Source of the DNA: Curvularia sp. ZM96 | Lineage: Eukaryota > Ascomycota > Dothideomycetes > Pleosporales > Pleosporaceae | NCBI GenBank assembly: GCA_022457065.1 | Contig: JAJGBQ010000003.1 | Coordinates: 3,968,001-4,032,000, forward strand | DNA length: 64,000 bases | Reading direction: 5' to 3' | Shown: one piece after another, positions 1 to 10,635 of the stretch | How the letters are laid out: the number at the start of each line of letters is the position of its first letter | Numbering within the stretch: the first letter of the stretch is position 1 | Made by a program: the position numbers and the translations under genes | The notes under the pieces: generated by a model | Database searches by the model: none | The model's input: the letters and a program-made list of their open reading frames with translations, nothing else | What the model was told of the DNA's origin: nothing

Positions 1-1342
1 TTGTCGTCCTTGAGCGGCTGCGAGATTCGTGGTACCAAATTGACGGGGGCAGTCGACTGCTCTTTGCCGCCTTCGATGCCAGGGTTGTAGGCAGGATCAA
101 GACCAATGCTAACACGCTCGACGAGGAACTTCAATTCTCCAAGACATAAATCTGTGGTTTGCTGGTGAGTTGGTGCTTTTTTACGGTCCATCTCACTGTA
201 TATCGTCTTGCGGCGGTCGGGAAAAGCGTCGGTAATGAGGGCTAGTTCCCAGAAGGCAATCGCCTATATCAGTCAGCAATTGTTCGCAGAAAAGAAGATC
301 GCTTTATCTCACCTTGACAGTATCCTTCTTAGACTTGAGACCGTTCAGCAGGGAGCCGTTAGGATCTTTCGAGTCGTTTGTGATGGGACGGTCGTTCTTT
401 AGCGGCTCTTGCGCAATGTATACATCAAAAGTCTTGTTGACAAACTCCCAGAGAATAACAAGAAGCGTTCCCTCAGTAACAAACATCAGGCACAGAGGTA
501 AGAAAGGCGCAAGACCAGTAGGAGCTGATGTCTTGGACAGACTCCAGAGGTATCGTCCAAGGCTATAGTAGTAGCTCCAAATAAGGTTGCGCGTGACTAC
601 AAAGTAGAGCGCGAACCCAACGAGAGCAATGACTGCTGCGAGTGAGCTTGAGTGAGTTGCTATAGCCTTGAGCTGCCTGAGGAGGACGTGCCGGGGCTTG
701 GGTGCACGTCGCGCTGGTGCTGTGTCTCCGCGGTCCTTCTTTGGTTTCATTGCTGGTACTTCAATCTTGTCGTAGTCCTTCGATAAATGCACGCCAGATT
801 GTGCCGCTGCAAGAAGGTAAAAGAGGTAGCGCAGGTACAGCGGTCTTTCGTTAAGCCTGAATCTCTCGTGCATGCGTCCGGCCTCGATAAACGCGAGCCT
901 GTCCTTGGGGCCCCTCGACCAGATATACGTCTCAACAAAAATCATGGCAGAAAAGGTGTAGGCGATCAGGGTGACAGCAGTGGAGAGGCGGAAGAAGTAT
1001 TTTGTGAAGGTCTGGGCCTGAGTAGGCGTCTGGCGGCGGCCGACGTGCCATTGGGCAACGCGAAGAACATAGACGGCGAGCGCTGAGAGGAATAGCAGAA
1101 GAGTCCGAATGCCTGTGAGGCCTATCGGGAAAAATATCCATAGGGCTATCTGTGAGTTAGCATCTGCGTTTAGGCTTCGCGATGATCAACGCACGACTGT
1201 CCCATTCGCCCATCCAGCACGCGATCGCGTAACAAAGCAACAAGGTGTATCTGCTGGCCCTGTTGAACCTTCGGTGGAGAGCCGGGGTCAGGTAGTCTCT
1301 GTATGGGCGCACTTGGGTGCCCAGTGGTACAAGCGGTGCCAT
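1..1342 (-). CDS. NDC1: Nuclear pore / spindle pole body membrane protein Ndc1 (3' end outside window)
   Basis: Ndc1 is a multi-pass nuclear-envelope protein that anchors nuclear pore complexes and spindle pole bodies. The start is taken at 1342, giving an N-terminus MAPLVPLGTQVRPYRDYL followed by a first membrane segment. The second exon starts near 1149 with the family-like stretch FFPIGLTGIRTLLLF, carries several more membrane helices and ends at 313 before a GTGAGA donor. The third exon starts at 161 after a CAG acceptor and runs off the left edge in frame, ending in RISQPLKDD. The first intron (about 1150-1190) is uncertain because several donors fit poorly. A longer open frame exists up to 1741 but its N-terminal part is not Ndc1-like. 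The gene is divergent from the SNARE gene. Only the N-terminal half to two thirds of the protein is visible. Confidence 0.8.
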
Positions 1343-1777
1343 GGTTGCGGTCTGTCGAGGCCGAAGAGAATGTATGAGTGAGGAAACAGCTATGTCATAA
1401 CAAGAAATAAAGAAACGGCGTGGGGCCAGCGGAAAGTGGACAGGCGCAGCAGGTCGTGGCGTGCAGGGCGTCGCAGCGATCAAAGGCGCCCAAGTTTCGT
1501 CAAACAAACATTGGTCGGCGGAGCTACAAGTTGGTGGCCGACAGCTTCGCACTTGCTTACATAAAACCGGACCCGCCCGTGCCATGTGCCCTTGGCCGCG
1601 GCTCGTCGTCATCGCCGCAGGAACCGTCCGAGCAACCAGAGCAACCAACCTCCAGGCACCGACCACTACATCTCCATACCACATTCCCACAATCATCTCC
1701 ATAGTCGCCCGTTCTAAGGCTCTTTCTGCATAGTTGCGCAACCGGGCTGTTCTGTGCCCTCCCCCTTATCCAGCACC

Positions 1778-2648
1778 ATGTCGTTCCAGCGCTCCAGTGC
1801 CCTCGAATCACAACCCACAACATGGCGACGAGATGATGATGCCTCCTACGCTGATGACCCAGAGTTCCGCGACTTTGCCGACAAACTCTCCGACGATCTC
1901 TTTGCTCTCACCCGCAATGTAGCTCGTCTGTCGCAAGAGACGGCTAAGCTAGGAACGAAACATGAGACTGCTCGTGTGCGCGAGCGCGTCAAGACGACCA
2001 TCGAAGAGACGTCGGACAAATTCAAAGAGCTTGGCGAGAGTCTGAAGAAGATCACGACATGGCCGGATGTCGGGGTATGGGACCCAGCTTCCTATCACAC
2101 GAGCACTAGTCGCTAACCTATACCAGCCGTCGCAAAAGTTTACTCAGTCGAAGCTGCAGCGCGAATTCAAAGCCTCGCTCGCTGAGTTCCAGCAACTGCA
2201 CAAGCAAGCTCTCGAGAAGGAAAAGCAGTCGGCACAAGCGGCACGCACAGCCCTGGAGGAGGCAACTTCGCCAAGCGAAGAGCGGGGAGGCTTCGGGCAA
2301 CACCAACAGCAAGAGCAGGAACAGCTGCGCTTGGCAAACCAGGACGAAGTCGATTTCCAAGAGTCACTTATCATCGAGCGCGAGTCTGAGATCCGCAACA
2401 TTGAGCAATCGGTTGGCGAGTTGAACGAGCTGTTCCGTGATGTAGCGCATATGGTGCATGAGCAAGGGGCCCAACTCGACATCATCGAGGAGAACGTCGA
2501 GACGACACATGATGCGTCCCGAGGCGCACACATAAACCTCAAGCAGGCTAGCAACTACCAAAAGAGTGCTAGAAGCAAGGCGTGCATTCTGTTGCTCATC
2601 CTTGCCATTGTCCTGGTTATCATCATCCTTGCTGTCGTCCTGGATTAG
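1778..2648 (+). CDS. PEP12: Qa-SNARE of the Pep12/syntaxin-7 type
   Basis: A 272-aa t-SNARE that would drive fusion of Golgi-derived vesicles with late endosomes or prevacuoles. Exons are 1778-2074 and 2127-2648, with a phase-0 intron bearing GTATGG and CTAAC/CAG signals. The N-terminal part (about residues 20-130) is helical and acidic like a Habc bundle. A low-complexity Gln/Glu stretch follows. The SNARE helix runs over about residues 190-250 and contains the syntaxin-like MVHEQGAQLDIIEENV with the zero-layer glutamine. The last 20 residues (ILLLILAIVLVIIILAVV) form a C-terminal membrane anchor. Length and order fit Pep12; another endosomal Qa-SNARE such as Vam3 cannot be fully excluded. 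The 5' end lies about 430 bp from the start of NDC1, so the two may share a promoter. Confidence 0.85.
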
Positions 2649-2936
2649 ATGGGACGATTCTGTCCACATGATTGTTTTTTCTTTCCGAGGCGTTGGATGA
2701 TATACTTGGGAGGATTCTGATACCATGGCGCATCACATCGTTTGCAGATATCCGTACTTTGAGAGTCGCGTAATTATGAGCTGCACAATATAACCACCTA
2801 ATTCACACGAGGCCTAAAGTTCCGTTCTGTTGGTTCAGCAATGGCTGCCAATTGTGCAGTGACTGGATGGATGACATTGTGCTCTACATCAGGGTATATA
2901 CTAAGTGTCCAGGGCTCTTCGCGAAGAGTCCTGCTT

Positions 2937-4133
2937 CTAGGCGCTCTTGACAGGCTCGCCCTTTTCGTCGATCAAACTCTCCTCCGTCTTGACCGGACCC
3001 TCACCAACACCTGTCAAGATGACCCTGCTGACACCCTCTTCCAACAGGGCGATAGCAGGGCCCGCTTCGAACTTAACCTTCTCAAGTGCCTCTGTATTGG
3101 CCTGCACAGCCTGTCCCCTCTCACCCTGCCATCCATCTTTCTCATTCAGAATAGTCTTGAAGAGACCAGCCACCTCCTTCTCATTCTCCTCGAGGTAGTA
3201 TACAACAGCGTTTGGACCGGCATCAAAAGTGTACGCCGCAATGATCTTTCCTGCAGCAGCATTGATGCTTTCGACAACCTTAATGGCAGCACGGGAAACG
3301 TCATTGAGGTAGAAGATTGGCGGGAAAGTGTCCAAGCAAGTGGCGTGGAAAGAGTTGCTGTCCATCATGGTGACCTTGCCGAATGCCTCAAAGTCCTTGT
3401 TCTTGATGGCGTCCTGCATTTCCTTCATACGCCTTGGTACTGTCTCGGTAGCTCTTGACTGGAAGAGGCTCGAGGTTGCGACTGTGGTCTGCATACCAGT
3501 GGTACTCGATACACCCTTCTTTGCCGCACTGACGACGAGGATAACGGCGCGCATGTTTGGCCAGTGGCTCGCAGGTGCGACTTGGAAAGCTACGCTGTCA
3601 CTGCCATCCTGAGCAGAACCTTGTTCCCAGCCTACGTATCCACCAAAGAGCGATCGGCACGCTGAGCCAGACCCTTGGCGAGCAATGCGAGAGAGATCTG
3701 TAGGTGAGGCGGGGAGTTCGTAAAGGTTTGCGATTGCACGGACAAGAGCGGCAAAGCCAGCAGCTGAACTGGCCAATCCAGCAGCGGTGGGAAAGTTGTT
3801 CTCCGAGACGATGCGAAGAGGGAGGTCTGCCAACTTGGGCAGGCTAGAGTCCTTGTCCTCAAGCTGTTTCCTCAGTGCCCTAAGCTCCCTGAAGCATGCT
3901 TGCGTCCTGGCACCAGAGACATCTTGCGATTGGCCGTTGAGGAGAAGCGTATCTTCTTTGGGGTAGCTGGATGAGCACGAAGCGGTGGTGTGGGTGCGGA
4001 GGTCGGACTGTGCGAGTGTCACACTGAGGGACGAGTTGGTGGGAAGGTTGAGCTTTGGGTCACGCTTTCCCCAGTACTTGATCACGGCAATGTTGACTGG
4101 GGCGGTGGTGCTGGCACGGTGGATGTCGGACAT
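2937..4133 (-). CDS. ERG19: Diphosphomevalonate decarboxylase
   Basis: A 398-aa intronless enzyme that converts mevalonate diphosphate to isopentenyl diphosphate with ATP, the last step of the mevalonate route to sterols and isoprenoids. The N-terminus has the substrate motif NIAVIKYWGKRD. The GHMP-kinase ATP loop NFPTAAGLASSAAGFAAL is near residue 110, the serine-rich RQGSGSACRS follows, and the catalytic Asp lies in FDAGPNAV near residue 300. The start at 4133 (MSDIHRAST) is preferred over an in-frame ATG at 4151 because it matches the usual family N-terminus and length (yeast enzyme 396 aa). The C-terminus ends in KSA with no sorting signal I recognise. It is divergent from CYT2. A TATA-like ATATAAAC lies about 80 bp upstream. 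Confidence 0.95.
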   Translation of the reverse strand: MSDIHRASTTAPVNIAVIKYWGKRDPKLNLPTNSSLSVTLAQSDLRTHTTASCSSSYPKEDTLLLNGQSQDVSGARTQACFRELRALRKQLEDKDSSLPKLADLPLRIVSENNFPTAAGLASSAAGFAALVRAIANLYELPASPTDLSRIARQGSGSACRSLFGGYVGWEQGSAQDGSDSVAFQVAPASHWPNMRAVILVVSAAKKGVSSTTGMQTTVATSSLFQSRATETVPRRMKEMQDAIKNKDFEAFGKVTMMDSNSFHATCLDTFPPIFYLNDVSRAAIKVVESINAAAGKIIAAYTFDAGPNAVVYYLEENEKEVAGLFKTILNEKDGWQGERGQAVQANTEALEKVKFEAGPAIALLEEGVSRVILTGVGEGPVKTEESLIDEKGEPVKSA

Positions 4134-4536
4134 TTTGACGATGTTTCTCAAAGAGTTGTTTGGGGAAAAGGGGGGCAGAAGCGGTGAAAGTAGAAGGTTT
4201 CGGTGGGGTATGTTGTTTATATGCAGGGTCTAAGTGGGATACGGGCTAGAAGGCATAGAGCAGAGCCGCCAAGGGGAAAGCGGATCAGAATGACATTTAG
4301 GGTTAAAGATGGCTACCTTATGCACATGAGAACTTGCACAATACTTGTATGCAATTCTCTGTCGACTCATGGCATGTTGCTATCTGGCGTTACACGACCA
4401 CGGTAGGTTTCTGACCAGCCAATCACAATCCACCGACTTCCGCGGGGCCCGTGCTTGACATTTTTCCAACTGCTGCCGTCACTATGCAGAACTTCTCGGA
4501 ATCCCATTCCACATAGTCACCACGACTACGCCCACA
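4134..4536. promoter_or_regulatory. Divergent promoter region ERG19 / CYT2 with a CCAAT box
   Basis: This 403-bp region lies between the start codons of two oppositely transcribed genes. A CCAAT box in the context GCCAATCAC lies at 4419-4423, about 114 bp before the CYT2 start. That matches the binding site of the CCAAT-binding HAP complex, which controls respiratory and heme-related genes in fungi. A TATA-like element for ERG19 is near 4212-4221. I see no other structure. Confidence 0.4.
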
Positions 4537-5349
4537 ATGTCCTCCAAAGACGACCCAGCAGCGGCCTGCCCAGTCGATCACAAGACTCGAGAGGCATGGC
4601 TTGCTCAGGCCCGCGCTCAAAACGCCAATGCACCGTCAAATCCACACCAATCGCCCATACCTACACCCGCCGCCCCGCCAGCAGCATCGTTACGATCCCA
4701 ACCACAATCAGCCGTACAGCAATCATGCGACTCCTCGTCTCTTGACCAAAGCACATCCTCTCCTCCTCCCACAAGCACCGGCATACTATCCCAAATACGC
4801 CTCGGCACCGAACGCGAAGTCAGCACAATACCGCGCGCCCTCCCAGACATGCCCTCCCAAACCCCAGCAAATAATGAGCGCGACACAGGCGCTGACAAGG
4901 CAACGGGAAACTGGATCTACCCCTCCGAGCAAATGTTCTTCGATGCCATGCGCCGAAAATCCTACGACCCCTCCGCGCCCGACATGCGCACCATCGTCCC
5001 TATCCACAACGCCGTCAACGAGCGCGCCTGGCACGAAATTAAAATCTGGGAGAAAGGTCGCGGCTCAGAAGCCTGTGGCGGACCTAAATTGGCTTCGTTC
5101 TCCGGTCTCAGCACGAGCTTGACGCCTAGGGCCCGCTGGAAGAGCCTCATGGGGTACCAGCCTCCATTTGATCGCCATGATTGGGTTGTGGATCGTTGCG
5201 GCACGAAGATCGAGTATGTGATTGATTTTTATGCGGGCAGGGATGAGGGAAAGCAGGGGAAGGCGCTGAATTTTTATCTTGATGTTAGGCCTAAGTTGAA
5301 CAGCTGGGAAGGTGTCAAGACGAGGGTGATGAAGTTCTGGGGATATTAG
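4537..5349 (+). CDS. CYT2: Holocytochrome c1 synthase (cytochrome c1 heme lyase)
   Basis: A 270-aa single-exon protein of the mitochondrial heme lyase family, which attaches heme covalently to apocytochrome c1 in the intermembrane space. It begins with a CPVDHKTREAWL element, the Cys-Pro heme-regulatory motif plus the region that distinguishes Cyt2 from Cyc3. A Ser/Pro/Thr-rich linker spans about residues 30-110. The conserved catalytic body follows with NWIYPSEQMFFDAMRRK, the His-containing IVPIHNAVNERAW, EACGGPKL, LTPRARW, and the PFDRHDWVVDRCG motif. The CGG and RCG details resemble yeast Cyt2 more than Cyc3. The linker is longer than in yeast, which explains the extra length. A combined c/c1 lyase activity cannot be excluded. 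The start matches the usual N-terminus. Confidence 0.88.
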   Translation: MSSKDDPAAACPVDHKTREAWLAQARAQNANAPSNPHQSPIPTPAAPPAASLRSQPQSAVQQSCDSSSLDQSTSSPPPTSTGILSQIRLGTEREVSTIPRALPDMPSQTPANNERDTGADKATGNWIYPSEQMFFDAMRRKSYDPSAPDMRTIVPIHNAVNERAWHEIKIWEKGRGSEACGGPKLASFSGLSTSLTPRARWKSLMGYQPPFDRHDWVVDRCGTKIEYVIDFYAGRDEGKQGKALNFYLDVRPKLNSWEGVKTRVMKFWGY

Positions 5350-5870
5350 CATACTTCCCCAAAGGCTCCGGATGTTGTGCATGTATCTGATAGCATGTGT
5401 TATGACTGTTGGTTGGGGGAAATGGAAGAAACCCAATATGTGTAATGAAATAACTGTATTATTAGCTGTAAAAGATCACCTACTAGACGATACGACAGCG
5501 TTCTTCCTCCTCCCTTTCACCTTGCAATAACAAGATCTTCAAGAAAAAAAGTTGTATGGGAACTCAGACAAGTCAAGGATACGGCACCGACTGAATTATG
5601 GCCTCGAAGAATATAATATTGCCTCACCACGAGAAAAAGCCGCAACGCCCGCATGCTTTGTCGTTCAAAACGCCTTGTTACGCCATGCGTGTTGCATCTG
5701 AGAGTTTTTCCCATGCCCCCCCCCCCTAAAACCCCATTCTTAGAAAATAAAAATGTCTCGCTCATATCAAACGTCAATCCAGCCACAAGAAACAATATAT
5801 CCAACATGCCGCATCTTTACGTCTAAGGCTCAAGAATAGAAGAAATACAACAAATGCAAAGGCGTTTTTC
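5350..5870. other. Convergent 3' intergenic region CYT2 / HLJ1
   Basis: This 521-bp stretch between two gene ends probably holds both 3' untranslated regions. It contains a C9 run near 5717-5726 and several A-rich tracts. I see no gene. Confidence 0.5.
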
Positions 5871-7004
5871 TTAGGCGCCATAGACATCGAGCCCCAACTT
5901 CTTGAGCTTATTACAGTTTGGCAACTCCATCTTCCTCGCCTTATTCATGGCCTCTGTATCGACCGAGAACCATCCCTGCGCATCCTCCATGGCCTGTCTC
6001 TGCTTGTTCTTTTCTAACTGACACCTTGTATTGGTGATGTGCACGTACTGCTGCTCGGCGACCTCGTCCAGCTTCCGCCACTTCTTGGGTGTGTAATCGT
6101 GTACATCTTTAGGGTTGACGTAGTAATCTATCCTTATCCGCGACGAAACGCGCTTCATTGTGTTTGGAGAACGAGGAACTTCGAAGACCAGATTGGGACC
6201 TGCGGATGTCGAGGATGAAGAGAAGAGGGAGGAGAGGAGAGGTAGGACGAAGAGGAAGAGGAGAGGAAGGAGGTTGGCGAAGGCCGAGGAGAGGTTTTGT
6301 TGGCCTTCGGAGCCGGGGGGTGTTGCTGTGCCGGGACGTCTGCGCGGTCGGCCACCTCCAAATTGGTGGACGCGGATTCCTGGGCCACCGCCTAGGTTGA
6401 AGACAAAGCCTGGACCGGTATCCATGCCACCTGGGTTTATGTTAGCTTCCATGATTCTCTAAACCGCAATACTGCAATTCGTAGCAGTGACAAACATACC
6501 AAAAGGTCCTCCGAAAGCGCCGCCAAAGAATTGCCTAAACAATTCCTCCGGTGTCATTTCTTCCTCGCCAAACCCAGGTGGTCCTCTCCTTGCAAACCCA
6601 TTTCCAAATGGACTTGGGCCTCCGCCACCGCTCGCCCCCGCCGCAGCCCGGGGGTCGAATCTCGCATCTGGGTCCAGTCCAAACTGATCGTACTTCTTCT
6701 TCTTGTCCGGATCGCTGAGCACCTGGAATGCCTTGCTGACCAATTTGAACGCCTCGTCTGCACCAGTATAGCCGTTCTTATCCGGATGTGTAAGTAATGA
6801 AAGCTTGCGGTACGCTTTCTTGATGTCCGAATCTGTACAGGTGGCTCGTACTTCCTCCAGGCCGAGGATCTTGTAATAAGCGGTTGGCGCGCATTGTTTG
6901 ATACGTATTACAGCGGCTTTCTGCTCAACGGTGAAGGCTCGGCCCGCGCTGCCGTCGTGATGTTCCCGGGATTTGGCATCGGAGCCAGAGGTTTTGCCTG
7001 ACAT
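5871..7004 (-). CDS. HLJ1: ER membrane J-domain protein (Hlj1/DNAJB12 type)
   Basis: A 354-aa DnaJ protein that would recruit Hsp70 to the cytosolic face of the ER during ER-associated degradation. Exons are 7004-6500 and 6430-5871, joined by an intron with GTATGT and AACCCAG signals. The J-domain lies near residues 43-110 and has YYKILGLEE, the HPDKN motif and YDQFGLDPD. A Gly/Phe-rich linker follows (EELFRQFFGGAFGGPFG and an RRGPPGF stretch). A single hydrophobic helix, FANLLPLLFLFVLPLLSSLF, lies near residue 215. The C-terminal region (SSRIRIDYYVNPKDV to the end) corresponds to the DUF1977 domain of this subfamily. Domain order and length fit the family. It is divergent from the AIM19-like gene. 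Confidence 0.9.
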
Positions 7005-7431
7005 ACTGGCCGAAGGGGGTGTTGTTGTGTGGGGTATGCGTGTGCTTTGTGGAGAGATTATGCCGCCGGGCGGGCAGCCTTGTTAGCGAAGGGCCGATGC
7101 GCAGCGAACGAAAGGCTGGTTGATGTAATGCCAGTAGCCGCTGTATGCGTGTGGGGAGAAAGTGGGTGGTGCGGAAGCGCCGGTGCGGTGTTTTGGTCCG
7201 AGTCGTGGGTTGAAGTCGTTATCTGTTATTGAAGTTCGCGAGTCGCCGACGAGGCCAGTTGACCCAACCTAGGTTGGCACGGGCTGACGGCCCACTTCCT
7301 GACCTAACGTCATTGAACTTCACCACTCTCTACCCTTGTCCTGCGCAGTGCAGTTTGTCCAATTGCCAGATAATTGCTCGCGCCCAAAGACTATTCATTG
7401 TTTCCTTTCTGCCGAGCTCGTAGCGCCCATA
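7005..7431. other. Divergent promoter region HLJ1 / AIM19-like
   Basis: 427 bp between two start codons. The left half is GC-rich and the right half has pyrimidine-rich leader sequence before the start at 7432. I see no defined regulatory motif or gene. Confidence 0.4.
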
Positions 7432-7927
7432 ATGTCTCAACCACCTAAGCAGTCTATGCTCCAATCCCTCAGGAATTGGGGAGGTAAGTTCATCCTATTA
7501 CTTGCATCGGAATATATACAACTGAACATGACTGATTCTTGTAGAAAACTCTGTGCCGCCCACACTGCTAGCGACTCTTATCACAGCCCAACATGCCCGT
7601 CCCTTCCAGCTATTTCCTATGATGTTCCCACCAGTCTTGCTATTTTCATCCTATCTGAATCTGAGCAACTACAAGACGGACGCGGCTGGTATTACCGCTG
7701 CGTGGAGCGGGCTGTACGCCTTGCTTGCTATGCGAAGGAGCCAAGTATGTCCAAACCTGCCATGGCCGATGGATCTTGTAAAGCTAACAACCGAGCAGGG
7801 AATCAGGAACAAATTCACTGTGCGAGGCGTAGTAAGAGGCGCATCACTGGCTCTTTGCGCAGTCAACGTCGTGGGCTGCGGATTGGCCTACACGTTTGGC
7901 AAGCGCGAAAAGGAGGAAAAGGAGTAA
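7432..7927 (+). CDS. Small mitochondrial membrane protein, Aim19-like
   Basis: A 126-aa protein from exons 7432-7483, 7545-7744 and 7799-7927. The first intron has a GTAAGT donor and TTGTAG acceptor; the second has GTATGT, a GCTAAC branch site and GCAG. Two or three hydrophobic segments are seen: PFQLFPMMFPPVLLFSSYL, ITAAWSGLYALLAMRRS and GASLALCAVNVVGCGLAYTFG. The C-terminus is charged (KREKEEKE). The combination of an AAWSGLYALL segment with a later Ala/Asn-rich helix resembles Aim19, a fungal mitochondrial inner-membrane protein of unknown role. I infer this from remembered family features, not a search. The second intron is 54 nt, in frame and free of stops, so a retained form would still translate. 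Confidence 0.65.
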
Positions 7928-8089
7928 GCCCTGACGAGTGTAATGACTGTAACATACTGTATCTCTATGACTGTCGTAACCCAAACCCACACTTCGGTCT
8001 GGAACCAAGATATGTATTATAAGCAATCCAACCTTGAGGACGCCTTCGCTATGCTGAAGAATCGACGTCGTCTGCTACACACAAAATCA

Positions 8090-10635
8090 CTACCATGCAT
8101 CACCCCACCCTTCCTCTTCTTCCTCATTTGTTTTTGGCTCTTCCTTCTTAACTTCCTTCTTTGGTGCAACCACGACTTTCCTCGTTGCCGATCCGGTCGT
8201 GCTCGACCTCCCTCCCACCACAGGTCTAGACGTCTTTGCTGCTGGTGTAGTCGACTTGGCGAGGCCTTTAGGCAGGGTGTTCTTAAGGGGTTTCTTGGCG
8301 TTTGATTGTGCTGCTAACCATCCCGCAAAGTCAGGCTCGCCCTTGTCGTCGAAGTTTGTTGTTGATGTAGGCTTTGATACAGCTGGCGTACCCCACGGAT
8401 CCTCCTCCCCCTGTGGTTTGTCCTCTTCGTCAGCGAAACCGCCCCAGTCGTTGTTGAAGTCTTCTGCTTCGTCGTCGAAGCCAGAGGCGGGATCTGGTGA
8501 TGTAATGGTAGGTATCGATGCAGTGCTTTTGGCACTGTGAAGCGTCATTCCTGGCTTGCTTGCCAGTGGAACTGGTGGTTGGGATGTTGGGGTTAGTGGA
8601 ACAGAAGAGGGTCTTTGATCTGTTGTTCCGTTGGCTGCCGAACCGGCTTGCATCTGTCCGCTCGTTGTCGCCAGCTTGTTTGTGAAGCTTGAGATCGCCC
8701 AACCAGCCCAAGAAGTGTCGTTGGCAGGTGTGCCCATGCGTGGCGAAGCTTCACCAGTGGCAAGTCCAGGAGGCGGCAGCACAGTTTCAGGCATTGTAGC
8801 GGCAAACTTGCGGATACGTGCAACATACACATCGACGGTTTTTTGAGCTTGATCGCGAACCAGCTTCTCCTTGTCGACAAGCGATGGACACATGATCGGA
8901 AGAAGCTGTTTCGCGCAGTCTTCTTCGCTAAAAAGATCCGCAGTCGCAGCCAGCGCCAAAAGCGCTGCATTTCGAGCATGCAAAAATGGGTCTCGTAGTG
9001 CGCGCGAGAAGGCGGCAGAGAGGACTTTGGCCCGATTCTATACAGGAATCAGTATACTGTCTGCGATTGTATGTAAAATGAACCTACACTTGCTCCCAGG
9101 TTCCGGGCAATTTTGCCTAAACAGATTGTAGTGTTCGTTCGGATCCCAGGTTGTTCGTCGTTTGCAGTCTTTGCTAGATGGCGGAGAAGCTCGCCATTGA
9201 TGATTCGATCTGAGAGTTTGGGTACTACTGTAAGGACAGCCTTTACCGTCTGTTCTCTGACCACAGGGGCGACATCTGAAAAACCAGTAACCTTTTGAAG
9301 GTCAGAATCGACACGGGAATATCATGAGAGGGACTTACCATCTGAGGAAATATCTTATCGCTGACGAGCTTCTGTGGGAGATGATCAATCATAAGCGGTA
9401 GGTTGTCTAGAAGGCACACGCGAATGGCTCTGTCGGGGTTGGCGAACAACCTTACCACGACCGGCGTGATCTGGGTCTCGTATTCTTCGTCTGACAACTT
9501 CTGGCCTATTTGCATGACTGTGCCAAATACCTTGGCGCCTCCGCCTCCAAACTCTACTGACTTGAGTAGTTCGGGGAGTACCTTCATCTTAAAGAAATCA
9601 GCCGGGAAGTCGTCTGCGACAGCGTCGAGTTTCCTAATACATATCAGCGTGTTTGCAAATAGCAAAACTGCAGAGAAACCAACCCGAGTAACTCGTTCCG
9701 TTCGTCCTCAGCTTTGAGACCTAGGTTCTCAATATCATCCGTGACCTGAATCAACGGTGTTTGGAAGAACCCTCCCACGCGCTTTCCTTGGTCCAAGAAT
9801 TGGCTTATGCTCATACGCGCTTTTGGATTGGGATTAAGGAGGCGCTTGTAGGACTGATGCATGCTTGGAGGAATGCTCTTCATTTGCCCTAGCTGGTCGC
9901 TGCTGTTGTAGCTCCCATTGAAGACCTCGAAGATTAGAATTCCAAAATTGTATGCGTCTACAGCATGCGTTGGATTCTGCTTGACAACCTCCCATCCCCC
10001 TTTGGACACCTCAGGTGGCATGTATCGTGCCGCATCTGGTATCAGACTACCATATGTCGGTATGATAGAATCATCCTCCTTCACAGAGCTTAGCGCATCA
10101 AAGCCACCCAACTTCCACTCGCCACTTTCACTGAAGAATATAGAGGCTGGACGTATGCATCCGTGTATAGATGCTGCGTCGGCGTTTACGAACTTGAGCG
10201 TTTTTGCGATGTTGTGCAGCCCCCATTTGGTAGTCTCTTCAGTCAGACTCTTCCTCTTGACATGCCAGCTGAGCGGACTGAGCCGTTCTGTGGCAATGTA
10301 TATGTATGTGTCTGTCTCCACAGTATCCAGGACCTTGACTACTCCGGGATGGCGTAGGGTTCGTAGCTTGCGGAGCGCATTGCGAGCAAGGGGCAGTCGG
10401 GACTTGTTTGCGGTTATGTCGAAGGAGAAAATGCTGCACTTGGAGCCATCATCCTAGCGTCGGGTTGTCAACAGCCACTCGTGCGTACATGTATAAGATT
10501 TCTGGGCCATACTCGCTTTGTGCCGTTGTGTAGCGTCCAGACGGAGTCGTTCAAGTCGACTCGATCCCCAAATGTGTAGCCAAACGCTGGACCTTTGGAA
10601 ATAGCGGAGGCGACCGCAGATTTGAGAAAGTCCAT
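8090..10635 (-). CDS. CEX1: SCY1-like pseudokinase with HEAT repeats (Cex1)
   Basis: A 779-aa SCYL-family protein linked to nuclear tRNA export and COPI traffic. Exons are 10635-10513, 10453-9684, 9633-9339, 9291-9088 and 9037-8090, and all junctions keep frame. The N-terminal kinase-like domain (about residues 20-290) lacks catalytic motifs: HRD is replaced by HGCIRP and DFG by GGF (WKLGGFDAL), as expected for the family. Alpha-helical HEAT repeats cover about residues 300-560, including the family stretch VTGFSDVAPVVREQTVK. The C-terminal third is Ser/Pro/Thr-rich with several acidic Trp motifs (FNNDWGGF, EEDPWG) and ends in EEEEEGWGDAW, a tail like those that bind coat or adaptor proteins in SCYL1/Cex1. 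The start at 10635 (MDFLKSAVASAISKGPAFGY) is typical of the family. Confidence 0.92.

Noticed and set aside
1343..1741. N-terminal extension of NDC1 in the same open frame
   Set aside because: Residues upstream of the ATG at 1342 do not resemble Ndc1 and would overlap the promoter of the divergent SNARE gene.
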